Below the pieces are notes generated by a model that saw nothing but the letters and a program-made list of their open reading frames with translations, made no database searches and was not told where the DNA came from. Both the position numbers and the translations under genes were made by a program. From Muribaculaceae bacterium (GTDB lineage Bacteria; Bacteroidota; Bacteroidia; Bacteroidales; Muribaculaceae), in the NCBI GenBank assembly GCA_017651515.1, contig JAGCCU010000051.1, positions 44,455-108,454 on the forward strand: a DNA stretch of 64,000 nucleotides, written 5' to 3'. Every line of letters begins with the position of its first letter. Positions within the stretch are counted from its first letter, which is position 1. This document shows positions 25,437 through 33,539 of this stretch, one piece after another.

Positions 25437-26314
25437 CGATCGGTGCGCAACACCTTCTTGCCATTACTGCCGACGACGATGCCTTGGGTGTCGTCGTCGG
25501 CTGGTTTTCCGTCTATGGTGTACCAGTGTACATCGCTGGTGGCATAACGTTCTTCAGCAGCATCTATGTTACCCGCAATTTTAGGAAAAGGTGGGTGAGA
25601 AAGTGGATTGTTTATGATAGCATTATATTCAGCCTTTGCTGATTCAAGGTCGGCCATGAAGGTGGAGTCGGAGTGAAGTCGGGATAAAGTTGCACTACCC
25701 ACCATGCGGCCTGCATCCACGTCGGTTTGCCAGTGGGCGCCTACTATCACTCGGCTCTGTCCGTATTCATATCCTTTATTGAGCAATGCCACTTGCTTAT
25801 TTGGATTTATTTCACCTAACAGAAGGGCTAGCATCCAGCCTTTAGCTGAATGTGTTGAGGGGAAAGAAGTCTCGCTAAGTGTCTCACCGGTAATAATGCT
25901 TTCCTCATTGAACATTTGGAAAGGACGTATGCGCCTATAATAGTTCTTGCATTTGGAAGTGGCATTTGAAGTGGTTTTAAGAGAGTTGGCAACAACCTTG
26001 TACATGGCTGGTGTCTCTTCGGGACTAATTGTCATGCCGAAGGCTTCAGAGAAATTCTCGCATATGACGGTATAGACACCCTGAGAATCGTAGATTGCTT
26101 GTAGGCCACGTTCGGTATTGCGAATGCTTTTGCCCCAGTAGTATTGACTGACGTCATAGGCAAACTGAACGCTTGTCGTGTCGGGTGGAGGTGGCAGATA
26201 GTCGGTAGCGTCAGCCAGTTGGTTGACAGTAAAGTAATGCGTAATATCTTGAGCCTCTGATTTTATCGTAAATACTGTGAGAATTATAACCCACATTAAG
26301 ATTTTTTTCATCAT
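25433..26314 (-). CDS. Secreted PAP2-family acid phosphatase with sorting-like C terminus
   Basis: I start at one of two adjacent ATGs (26314 or 26311), because the longer frame from 26365 only adds residues before a normal signal peptide (MMKKILMWVIILTVFTIKSE). The 293-residue product is a class A nonspecific acid phosphatase of the PAP2 superfamily. All three active-site motifs are present: KNYYRRIRP (K-x6-RP), PSTHS, and SRVIVGAHWQTD (SR-x5-H-x3-D). After the domain, the last 30 residues read WYTIDGKPADDD, QGIVVGSNGKKVL, which resembles the C-terminal tail of Bacteroidetes secretion-signal proteins. Last gene of the minus-strand cluster. Confidence 0.88.
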   Translation of the reverse strand: MMKKILMWVIILTVFTIKSEAQDITHYFTVNQLADATDYLPPPPDTTSVQFAYDVSQYYWGKSIRNTERGLQAIYDSQGVYTVICENFSEAFGMTISPEETPAMYKVVANSLKTTSNATSKCKNYYRRIRPFQMFNEESIITGETLSETSFPSTHSAKGWMLALLLGEINPNKQVALLNKGYEYGQSRVIVGAHWQTDVDAGRMVGSATLSRLHSDSTFMADLESAKAEYNAIINNPLSHPPFPKIAGNIDAAEERYATSDVHWYTIDGKPADDDTQGIVVGSNGKKVLRTDR

Positions 26315-26371
26315 AGAGAATATATATAGTTTAAAAATATGATACTGTAACCAGTTGATATTCAATAATGG

Positions 26372-26920
26372 TTAGATTTTGTATGGCCGGCGTGTAGTGA
26401 GATGTGTTGAATCAGTAGTCGTAGTGGTGTCGGGCATGATATCGGTAACGATTGTAGTGCTGTTGCCACGCCAAGGCAAGTTGCCACGGTAGGTTTCATA
26501 GGTGACAAGCACACGTTGACCAGTGCCTTCAAAAGCCTTTGCTTTCGTGGCTATTGAGTCATTGCGGATTGTAAAGATGAAATTGGCCTCATAGACTATC
26601 GTGTCGGCTACATAGCGTTCGCTCATCAACTTGCCCTCAAAAGTCTTCAACAGTGCCCCCTCACTTGTGATCTGCATCACATATCCTCGTTCTTGCCCTT
26701 CTACCTGTGGGTGAAAATAGCGTGCCCATACCCACCAGCACAAGAAAAGAGCCAGCATGGCGATGATTGCGAGTAAGAGAAGGCGCAAGGTGTTGTGCCG
26801 ACGCTCAATGGTCGCTTCGGCTATCTCGCGGTCTTCGCGTTCCTGTTCGGTTTCAACGTGTGGCTGTTGTGCCTCGTCTTCCTGATCCTGTTCAAAGTAA
26901 TCGTTAAAATCGTCGTTCAT
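26372..26920 (-). CDS. Single-pass membrane protein of unknown function
   Basis: A 182-residue protein that I do not recognise. The first 45 residues are acidic and Gln/Glu-rich and lie in the cytosol. A strong transmembrane helix LLLLAIIAMLALFLCWWVW spans about 46-66. The exported C-terminal 115 residues look beta-rich (RGYVMQITSEGALLKTFEG, ANFIFTIRND, RVLVTYETY), with a Thr-rich tail. It lies 77 bp after the MBOAT gene in the same direction, so it may belong to that envelope cluster. No catalytic motif is visible. Confidence 0.75.
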   Translation of the reverse strand: MNDDFNDYFEQDQEDEAQQPHVETEQEREDREIAEATIERRHNTLRLLLLAIIAMLALFLCWWVWARYFHPQVEGQERGYVMQITSEGALLKTFEGKLMSERYVADTIVYEANFIFTIRNDSIATKAKAFEGTGQRVLVTYETYRGNLPWRGNSTTIVTDIMPDTTTTTDSTHLTTRRPYKI

Positions 26921-26997
26921 CGCACTGTCGTTATTTTGACTGCGAAATTAGCTTAATTCAATCGAAATATCAAATTTATTTCGATATTTTTTGGCGA

Positions 26998-28500
26998 TTA
27001 GAACTGGAAGTAGATAAATGGCTGAATGTCGCTGCTTTTCACTTGCATTATGACTATTATCATTGCTACGAGAATAAGCACATAGGCCATGGAAGGTAAT
27101 TTGATGAAAGTGCGTTTGCAGGCATCTTCCCAGCGTTTTGGAGCAAAGTGCAGCACAAATCCCAGTATCATGAGGATCATCACCTGCCAGTAGCCGGTTA
27201 CTACCTTCAAAAGTACTTCGGGATGGAAGGCTGTGGCTATCTGATGTATCATAGTTAGTGAACCGGCAAATTCCTTGTTGCGGAAGAATATCCAGCACAG
27301 GCAGGCAAAATGGAAAGTGAACACTACGCACAGCACTTGTATCCAACGACGATGGGGTGTACCAAGTCGCTGGCCAGTGATGGTCATCCACATCTTATGG
27401 AATGCGAGTGCTACTCCATGCAGCGTGCCCCATATGACAAAATTCCATGAAGCCCCATGCCATAACCCTCCTAAGAACATAGTAATCATCAAGTTTAGAT
27501 ACTGCCGCACCTTTCCCTTGCGGTTTCCGCCTAATGAAATATATAGGTAGTCACGCAGCCACGAACTGAGCGAAATGTGCCATCGCCGCCAGAATTCGGT
27601 GACCGATGCACTTTTGTATGGACTATCGAAGTTGATGTTGAAGCGGAAACCTAAAAGCAGGGCAATGCCTATAGCCATATCGCTGTAGCCGGAGAAATCA
27701 CAATAGATTTGCAATGCGTAGCCATATACGCCCAAAAGGTTCTCGACGCCACTGTAGAGCGATGGATTGTCAAAGATGCGCTCTACAAAGTTTACACTGA
27801 TGTAATCGCTTATGACTGCTTTTTTGAATAGTCCGCATACTATGAACCACATGCCCGTGCCAAGCATTTCGCGCGTAACCAATAGAGGCTTGCGTATTTG
27901 TGGGATAAAGTCGGCGGCACGTACGATGGGGCCTGCAACCAGCTGTGGAAAGAACGACACGTAGAAAGCGTAGTCAAGCAGGCGGTTCAGGGGTCTGATG
28001 CGCTCACGATACACGTCGATGGTATAACTCAATGACTGGAAGGTGAAGAATGATATTCCTACGGGCAGGAAGATGTCCATGTCATGCCATGGCATTCCGC
28101 TGATTTGTGAGAAGATATGACCGAAGAAGTTGGTATATTTGAAATATGCCAGCAGTCCAAGGTCGATGAGCAGGCTCAGTGCGACCAGCCATTTGCGCTT
28201 TGCTCTGCTCTCGGTGCGAGCCATTACCTGCGCAATGAAGAAATCGCTCACGGTGACAACTGCCAGCAGAAAAAAGTAGAATCCACTCGACTTGTAGTAG
28301 AAGTAATAGCTGAAGCACGTCACAAATAGAATACGCAACGTGTCGGCGCGATGGAGTATGGCATAGACAATGAGGAAAGCCGCAGCAAGCCACAAGAAAA
28401 TGCCGCTGCTGAAAATCATGGGCGACTGTGGGTCATACACAAACTGCTCCGCTATTCGGCTCCATGGGATGCTATTCCATAATTCATAAAGCCGGTTCAT
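26998..28500 (-). CDS. MBOAT-family O-acyltransferase (AlgI/DltB type)
   Basis: A 500-residue polytopic membrane protein of the MBOAT family. Characteristic segments are LPVGISFFTFQSLSYTIDVYR, FFPQLVAGPIVRAADFIPQI, YCDFSGYSDMAIGIALLLGF, SVTEFWRRWHISLSSWLRDY, and the catalytic histidine in GGLWHGASWNFVIWG. AlgI and DltB homologues move acyl groups across the inner membrane for transfer to polysaccharides or teichoic acids. It overlaps the upstream SGNH gene by 4 bp (ATGA), so the two are translated together and probably form a polysaccharide O-acetylation pair. The acceptor polymer is unknown. Confidence 0.93.
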   Translation of the reverse strand: MNRLYELWNSIPWSRIAEQFVYDPQSPMIFSSGIFLWLAAAFLIVYAILHRADTLRILFVTCFSYYFYYKSSGFYFFLLAVVTVSDFFIAQVMARTESRAKRKWLVALSLLIDLGLLAYFKYTNFFGHIFSQISGMPWHDMDIFLPVGISFFTFQSLSYTIDVYRERIRPLNRLLDYAFYVSFFPQLVAGPIVRAADFIPQIRKPLLVTREMLGTGMWFIVCGLFKKAVISDYISVNFVERIFDNPSLYSGVENLLGVYGYALQIYCDFSGYSDMAIGIALLLGFRFNINFDSPYKSASVTEFWRRWHISLSSWLRDYLYISLGGNRKGKVRQYLNLMITMFLGGLWHGASWNFVIWGTLHGVALAFHKMWMTITGQRLGTPHRRWIQVLCVVFTFHFACLCWIFFRNKEFAGSLTMIHQIATAFHPEVLLKVVTGYWQVMILMILGFVLHFAPKRWEDACKRTFIKLPSMAYVLILVAMIIVIMQVKSSDIQPFIYFQF

Positions 28501-29882
28501 TTCTCATCACCTCCTTTCTCGCCTATGTTGCATGCGTATGATTCCTGACCCCAGACGATGGCGTCATAAAGGAGTTTTGCCAGACGGTGTCCGCCGCGGA
28601 AGTTGATGTGGGTGTAGTCAAGGTTGGCTTCGTGGTTGTCAACCATGCGTACGATGCTGCCTTCGCCACCCATGGCTTTGTATAGGTTCCAGAATGCCGT
28701 GTGGGTGTCAAAGGCAATAAGCTGTTGTGTATTGATAAGACTTAGTACACCACGCATTGTGCGATATGAACTGCCGTATTTCTGCTCTCGGTCACCAACG
28801 CTCACAACGAGGAAACCTGTGTTTGGCATTGCGGCTTTCATGTGATTGATGGCGTGAGTCATTTTTTCGCGGTAAGAGGTGTACTCACTCTTTTTCTTGC
28901 TTGCCACATTCAATCCGTACATGATAATCACGAGGTCATAATGACGAGTATGGTCAAGGTCGCTGAGCATTTTCTCAGAAATGTTCTTCAAGTGAAGTCC
29001 ACTTGCCGAACGCATGGCATAATTATCTACCACCACGCCTTGCTCAGTATCCATAGACGCTCCTAAATACACAAGGCTGCCCGAGTGATGGTTGATTGTC
29101 CACCTCACTCGTCCCATGCGGCTATTGACAGTAACCGCTTGTATGCTATCGTTAACGTTGACATTAAAGTATTGCTCGCTACCACCATTGATGCGTGCGC
29201 TTATGCTAACAGAACCTGTGCCGGCAAAGTAGAGTGACGATGTGGTGCATGTGTCGAGAAGACTTAGATACTTGGTCACGCCTCTCAGCTCAATCCATGC
29301 ACCTGGTGTGGCATTAAAGTAACGACCAGTGAGATTTGCCCATGTTGTGGAGTATGGCAGTTCTAGGTTGTTGGCACTGTGTTCGGTCCAGCCAGAGAAG
29401 ATGTGGCGAACACTACGGCGGAAGCCAGGATTCTCTGAACTGGCTGGGACAAACCCTACGCCACTGCCACCGTAGTGTTGCTGAAGCATCTGGCGTAGGT
29501 TGGCAGTAAATATGTCGCCCTCTATGTAGGAATCACCCAGTACGGCGATGCGTACGGGCCGACCAAGGCTATTTACATTGGTAAGAGCCTCATACAACGG
29601 TGTCATGCCTTGTTCCTCTGCGCCACTCATGTCATCGATGCAGGTGATACCGGCAGGGCAGGAATCTACGCGTGCATGTAGAGTGGCTTCAAGGGTGGAA
29701 CTTGAGATTGTATCGGCTATCTCTTCGTCGTTGTCTGTGTTAGGTCTAACGTCAGACAGGAGGTCAATTCGACGCATCTGCCAGTCGCCAATCTCTATGT
29801 TTGGCAACCAGTAAAGGCTCAGCAGTGCAAGCACTGTGAGCAGAATAATTAGTACGACCGAATGTAAATAACCTCTCTTCAA
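28497..29882 (-). CDS. Membrane-anchored SGNH/GDSL hydrolase-like acyltransferase
   Basis: A 461-residue protein with an N-terminal signal anchor (LIILLTVLALLSLYWL) and a periplasmic SGNH domain: block I IAVLGDSYIEGD with the nucleophile serine, block III with a glycine/asparagine in IIMYGLNVASKK, and block V DYTHINFRGGHRLA with the Asp-His pair. This fits the AlgX/DltD/PatB-like partners of MBOATs that pass acetyl from the MBOAT to the polymer. The frame begins with TTG (29880-29882); there is no upstream ATG, and the next ATG would delete the anchor, so TTG is the likely start. It overlaps the MBOAT gene by 4 bp. Confidence 0.85.
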   Translation of the reverse strand: MKRGYLHSVVLIILLTVLALLSLYWLPNIEIGDWQMRRIDLLSDVRPNTDNDEEIADTISSSTLEATLHARVDSCPAGITCIDDMSGAEEQGMTPLYEALTNVNSLGRPVRIAVLGDSYIEGDIFTANLRQMLQQHYGGSGVGFVPASSENPGFRRSVRHIFSGWTEHSANNLELPYSTTWANLTGRYFNATPGAWIELRGVTKYLSLLDTCTTSSLYFAGTGSVSISARINGGSEQYFNVNVNDSIQAVTVNSRMGRVRWTINHHSGSLVYLGASMDTEQGVVVDNYAMRSASGLHLKNISEKMLSDLDHTRHYDLVIIMYGLNVASKKKSEYTSYREKMTHAINHMKAAMPNTGFLVVSVGDREQKYGSSYRTMRGVLSLINTQQLIAFDTHTAFWNLYKAMGGEGSIVRMVDNHEANLDYTHINFRGGHRLAKLLYDAIVWGQESYACNIGEKGGDEK

Positions 29883-29889
29883 TTAAAAA

Positions 29890-30837
29890 TTAAAAAGGCT
29901 TGTCGTCGGAGTGGGTAAATGATTGGAATAAAGCGTTTGCGAGACTGCTGGCACCTATGCGGAAACGCTCGTTGGTGAGCCATTCTTCACCCAAAATCTC
30001 TTTTACAATGGTGTAATACTTCACTGCATCCTCAGTGGAGCGGATGCCGCCAGAAACCTTGAATCCCACCACGTTGCCCGTGCGCTTGTAATATTCCTTG
30101 ATACATTGACACATGACGTAGGCAGCTTCGAGCGATGCACCTGGATAACCCTTGCCGGTACTGGTCTTGATGAAGTCGGCACCAGAGTACATCGACAAAA
30201 TGCTTGCACGGCGTATAGCTTCAGGAGTCTTCAGTAGGCCGGTTTCGAGAATAACTTTCAAGTGTCGTTCACCAAGAACGTGCTTGATTTCGGCAATCTC
30301 ATCGCACATTTCTTCCCAAGCCTCATCGCGGAAGTAACCAACGTTGAGTACGATATCTACCTCATCGGCTCCATCCTGAAGGGCAAGTGCGGTTTCGGCA
30401 ACCTTGGTCTCAAGGTGTGCTTGTGACGATGGGAAGCAAGCACTGCATACAGCAATGTTCACATCGCTCACTTCGAGTTGGGCGCGGGCAATCTGTGCAA
30501 AGTTGCTATATACGCACACGGCAGCTACATTCTTGTACTGTGGGTATTTTTCATCAAAATCGTTGACGTGCTGCACGAAGTGAGCTACGCTGTTTTCGCT
30601 GTCATCGGTATTGAGAGTGGTAAGGTCTACGCAGTTCAGCAGGAACTGATAAACCTGTTCGTTGTCATTCTCAGCATAGTGTTCAGCGAGAATTGTGTCA
30701 ATATCGGCTTTGATGTGTGACTCGTCAATAGAAACATCGCTGGTTGATACTACAAATTCATACTTGCTCTCCTGGTCGTGGGAGTGATCATGACCGCAAT
30801 CGCAATGGTCATGGTCGTGGTGGTGAAGTTCTGACAT
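29890..30837 (-). CDS. deoC: Deoxyribose-phosphate aldolase with His-rich N-terminal tail
   Basis: A 315-residue class I aldolase that splits 2-deoxyribose-5-phosphate to glyceraldehyde-3-phosphate and acetaldehyde in nucleoside catabolism. The Schiff-base lysine is in ADFIKTSTGKG, the second active-site lysine in VVGFKVSGGIRS, and the aspartate in GADEVDIVLNVG. What is odd is the first 21 residues, HHHDHDHCDCGHDHSHD in the middle, with eight histidines and two cysteines, before a disordered linker. This looks like a divalent-metal-binding tail. No alternative start removes it. It lies 7 bp upstream of the SGNH gene in the long minus operon. Confidence 0.95.
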   Translation of the reverse strand: MSELHHHDHDHCDCGHDHSHDQESKYEFVVSTSDVSIDESHIKADIDTILAEHYAENDNEQVYQFLLNCVDLTTLNTDDSENSVAHFVQHVNDFDEKYPQYKNVAAVCVYSNFAQIARAQLEVSDVNIAVCSACFPSSQAHLETKVAETALALQDGADEVDIVLNVGYFRDEAWEEMCDEIAEIKHVLGERHLKVILETGLLKTPEAIRRASILSMYSGADFIKTSTGKGYPGASLEAAYVMCQCIKEYYKRTGNVVGFKVSGGIRSTEDAVKYYTIVKEILGEEWLTNERFRIGASSLANALFQSFTHSDDKPF

Positions 30838-30885
30838 AATAATTTATTGTTTAGGTAATACTTTTTTGTTATTCAATATGTGGAA

Positions 30886-32481
30886 TTACTGGTTGTTATT
30901 GGTGGTTTCGGCATCGTCCAGACCGAAGCATTTTTTGATGGCATGACGAATGTCCTTGGCATTCTGGCTGTCGCCCTTGAGGATATTCAGCACGCCACGT
31001 ATGTAGTCGTCCTTGCGATGGAATCCGCACAGCGAAGCCACGTTACTGTCGCCTATCATCTGCTTGTAATTGAATACTCGCAGCACCGATTCGTAGTCGC
31101 GATTGTGCAGGTAATCGTGGAATTCGCGACACAGATCCTCATAAACTCCTCGGGGATTAATCTCGTTTACCAGATCAATCATGTGTTCTTCGACATCGTT
31201 GATGCTTCTGAACTTCATATCGACGCGAGTTTCTGCGTTACGCTTTACGTAGTGACGCACATGCTCCAGTGCCTGTGCTTTTATCTCGCGTGCAAACATC
31301 TTGAACACTGCATCGCGCACACGATTGAATACCTCACCGTCGTTACGGTGTTTATGGCGTGCCACGGCACGTATCACCCCTTCAAGCATGAGAATGTTCT
31401 CAATCTCAGCCACGTTGGGCACGAAGATGTTGCGTTTGAGCAGGTATTCCACCTCTTTTTCGTTGCGACGGTCACGATCTACGATGCCGCGGCTCTCCAG
31501 TCGGTGGAACGAGCGTAGGTCGTTGAACGAACGCACCGACTCAATCACCTTATCGCAACTGCCAAGGGCTTTGACGGTATATTCGGGGAAGATGAGCGGA
31601 TAGAGCCTCGAGTCGATGCTGTGACGGTCGTCACCCTCGACAAACAGTACCGGCTTGCGGCTGCCGAGGATGTCGAAGTATAGGGCATCGCTCAGTTCTT
31701 GTCCACGAGGCATCACCTCATAATCCCAAGCCTTCATAGCGGGATCATAAGACTTCACCCACACACACTGGCTATCGACGCGCGACGAGGCGAAGTCCAC
31801 GTCGTGAGTATTGTAGATAAACGTGCAGTCGGGGCGCATTTCCTCAATCACGTTCCAAAGTGTGTGCATGATGCTGTGGTGGATGAAAGTCTCGGGATCA
31901 TCCACAAGGATTACGGCATCGGGCATGGCATATAGTGCTCCGCCAATATAATACAGCACGGCACGTTCTCCATCGCTCAGACGCATAGAGTTGAATTTGT
32001 CATCAAATCCTTCGGTAGCAAAAAGTAACTTTCCGTTTTCACGCAACACCTTGTTCTTTGGGAATACCTTTTGCCATTTGCGGACCGTAGTATCGAGTTT
32101 TGTCCTTGGAAACTCCATTTTTTCACCCATCAGACGATGTGTCTTGAAATTCATCAGTTCGCGGAACTCGTCCATGAGCATGACGTAGGTCAGACGGTCG
32201 AATTCGGTATTGGCACTGTTTTTTACCTGTGGATTGGCCTCATTGATGCGTTCAAACATCTCATCGATTGACCCGTGCATGGGTTTCTCATCCTGAGGCC
32301 TGATAGGGAACAGTGCACGCAGTGCCGACAGCCGGTAGGCTTTGTCTCCGCAAGCACTTAGCAAGGCATTGCAGAAGCGGCTCTTGCCTGAGCCGTTGGC
32401 ACCGATGACGGTTATTTGTCGAGTCTCACGCAGAACTCCGCCTGTGTGACCATCTATGCGAAGGGGTAATTGGATTTCCAT
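30886..32481 (-). CDS. ABC-type ATPase fused to DUF4435/TOPRIM domain (OLD/PARIS-like)
   Basis: A 531-residue two-domain protein. Residues 1-260 are an ABC/SMC-type ATPase: Walker A GANGSGKS at 27-34, signature LSDGE at 168-172, Walker B AVILVDDPE at 189-197, and H-loop NTHD near 224. From about 275 a TOPRIM-like DUF4435 domain follows: VLFVEGDDR with E282, GIVDRDR with D335 and D337, and AEIENIL near 358-364. This order is that of OLD-family nucleases and of fused AriA-AriB (PARIS) anti-phage proteins. It sits in a stable-looking operon between a SPOR lipoprotein and deoC, so a repair role is also possible. Confidence 0.85.
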   Translation of the reverse strand: MEIQLPLRIDGHTGGVLRETRQITVIGANGSGKSRFCNALLSACGDKAYRLSALRALFPIRPQDEKPMHGSIDEMFERINEANPQVKNSANTEFDRLTYVMLMDEFRELMNFKTHRLMGEKMEFPRTKLDTTVRKWQKVFPKNKVLRENGKLLFATEGFDDKFNSMRLSDGERAVLYYIGGALYAMPDAVILVDDPETFIHHSIMHTLWNVIEEMRPDCTFIYNTHDVDFASSRVDSQCVWVKSYDPAMKAWDYEVMPRGQELSDALYFDILGSRKPVLFVEGDDRHSIDSRLYPLIFPEYTVKALGSCDKVIESVRSFNDLRSFHRLESRGIVDRDRRNEKEVEYLLKRNIFVPNVAEIENILMLEGVIRAVARHKHRNDGEVFNRVRDAVFKMFAREIKAQALEHVRHYVKRNAETRVDMKFRSINDVEEHMIDLVNEINPRGVYEDLCREFHDYLHNRDYESVLRVFNYKQMIGDSNVASLCGFHRKDDYIRGVLNILKGDSQNAKDIRHAIKKCFGLDDAETTNNNQ

Positions 32482-32493
32482 TGTAAATGAGGT

Positions 32494-32988
32494 TTATAAT
32501 CGTTCTAAAATCCAAGCCTTGGGTTCCAAGACTTTCATTTTTACGCCTTTGTCAATGTTTTTGAGAAAAGCCGTAGCCACGTCAAGTTCGTCAAAGCCCT
32601 TGACGGCTACAAAGTATTTTTTGTCGGGACCGCCAAAAAGCACGTAGCTTTTGAAACCTTCTTCCTTGTGCAGGCGGTCGCGCATGGTGATGGCATTGAA
32701 CTTCTGCTTGAATTGGGCCACTATCACGCTATAGGGTTTCAGTACGCTCACCGAGTCGTCGGTCACGTTTACGTGCATCGTCTTTAGTATGATGCTGTCG
32801 CCGTTTACTACAGCAGTAGGCTTCACTTTCTCGGCAAGGATTCGTTCATATTCCTCGGCACCAACGCCGTCACGATATTTCTCCATTGCCTTGTCGTAGG
32901 CGGCCTTGTAATTCTGTTCATTGCTATGGCAGGAAGTGAATGTCATAACGAGCAGCAAGAGTAATAAATAATAAAATATCCTATTCAT
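32494..32988 (-). CDS. SPOR-domain lipoprotein
   Basis: A 164-residue lipoprotein. The signal peptide ends in the lipobox TSCH, with the acylated cysteine near residue 20. The C-terminal 80 residues have the SPOR fold pattern (YSVIVAQFKQKFNAITMRDRL, FKSYVLFGGPDKKYFVAVKGF, ATAFLKNI), which binds glycan strands lacking stem peptides at division sites. It lies 12 bp upstream of the ATPase-TOPRIM gene and 13 bp after the phosphodiesterase gene. A role in cell division or wall turnover is inferred. Confidence 0.85.
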   Translation of the reverse strand: MNRIFYYLLLLLLVMTFTSCHSNEQNYKAAYDKAMEKYRDGVGAEEYERILAEKVKPTAVVNGDSIILKTMHVNVTDDSVSVLKPYSVIVAQFKQKFNAITMRDRLHKEEGFKSYVLFGGPDKKYFVAVKGFDELDVATAFLKNIDKGVKMKVLEPKAWILERL

Positions 32989-33001
32989 ATTCAGCTAATT
33001 A

Positions 33002-33529
33002 TCATGATAAAACTTCTCCTTGAGGATTCTTTTTGTCATCTGCCAGTTCGATGACTTGGGCATGGGTCACGTTGCCGTTGTCAAGGGTTAGCGTGACCAG
33101 TGTGCGCACCACTTGCCAACCTTGACGTCCAGCCGCTCCTGGATTGACTACGAGTATACCCAGCGATTTGTCGGGCATGATCTTGAGAATATGGCTGTGG
33201 CCGCAAACCATCACTTTAGGCTGCGACAACTGCAGCCGTGAACGCATGCCTGGTGCGTATTTCCCTGGATAGCCGCCAATGTGTGTCATAAGCACTTTAA
33301 CGCCTTCGGTTTCGAAGAGTTCGGTCTCCTTGAAACGCAGTCGCAGGTTGCCACCATCAGCATTGCCATAGACGGCTCGCAGTACTGGAGTAATGGCCGC
33401 CAAACGGTCTATCACCGCCTCGTTACCGATATCGCCCGCGTGCCATATTTCATCGCAATCTTTGAAATATTGCACGTATCGGTCGTCCCAGTAGCTGTGC
33501 GTGTCGCTTATAATACCTATCTTCTTCAT
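33002..33529 (-). CDS. YfcE/MJ0936-type metallophosphodiesterase
   Basis: A 175-residue calcineurin-like phosphoesterase; I use the ATG at 33529 because two extra codons upstream begin with TTG. Metal-binding motifs: GIISDTHSYWDD (D-x-H), HAGDIGN (GD), VYGNADG (GN-D), THIGGYPG, and CGHSHILKI (GH-x-H). This is a complete dimetal site. Family members hydrolyse phosphodiesters with broad substrate range. It is 10 bp after the ABC permease gene. Confidence 0.92.
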   Translation of the reverse strand: MKKIGIISDTHSYWDDRYVQYFKDCDEIWHAGDIGNEAVIDRLAAITPVLRAVYGNADGGNLRLRFKETELFETEGVKVLMTHIGGYPGKYAPGMRSRLQLSQPKVMVCGHSHILKIMPDKSLGILVVNPGAAGRQGWQVVRTLVTLTLDNGNVTHAQVIELADDKKNPQGEVLS

Positions 33530-33539
33530 TGCCAATTTC

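Noticed and set aside
26948-27391. 147-residue minus-strand frame
   Set aside because: Lies in another phase of the MBOAT C terminus, which has conserved membrane segments there.
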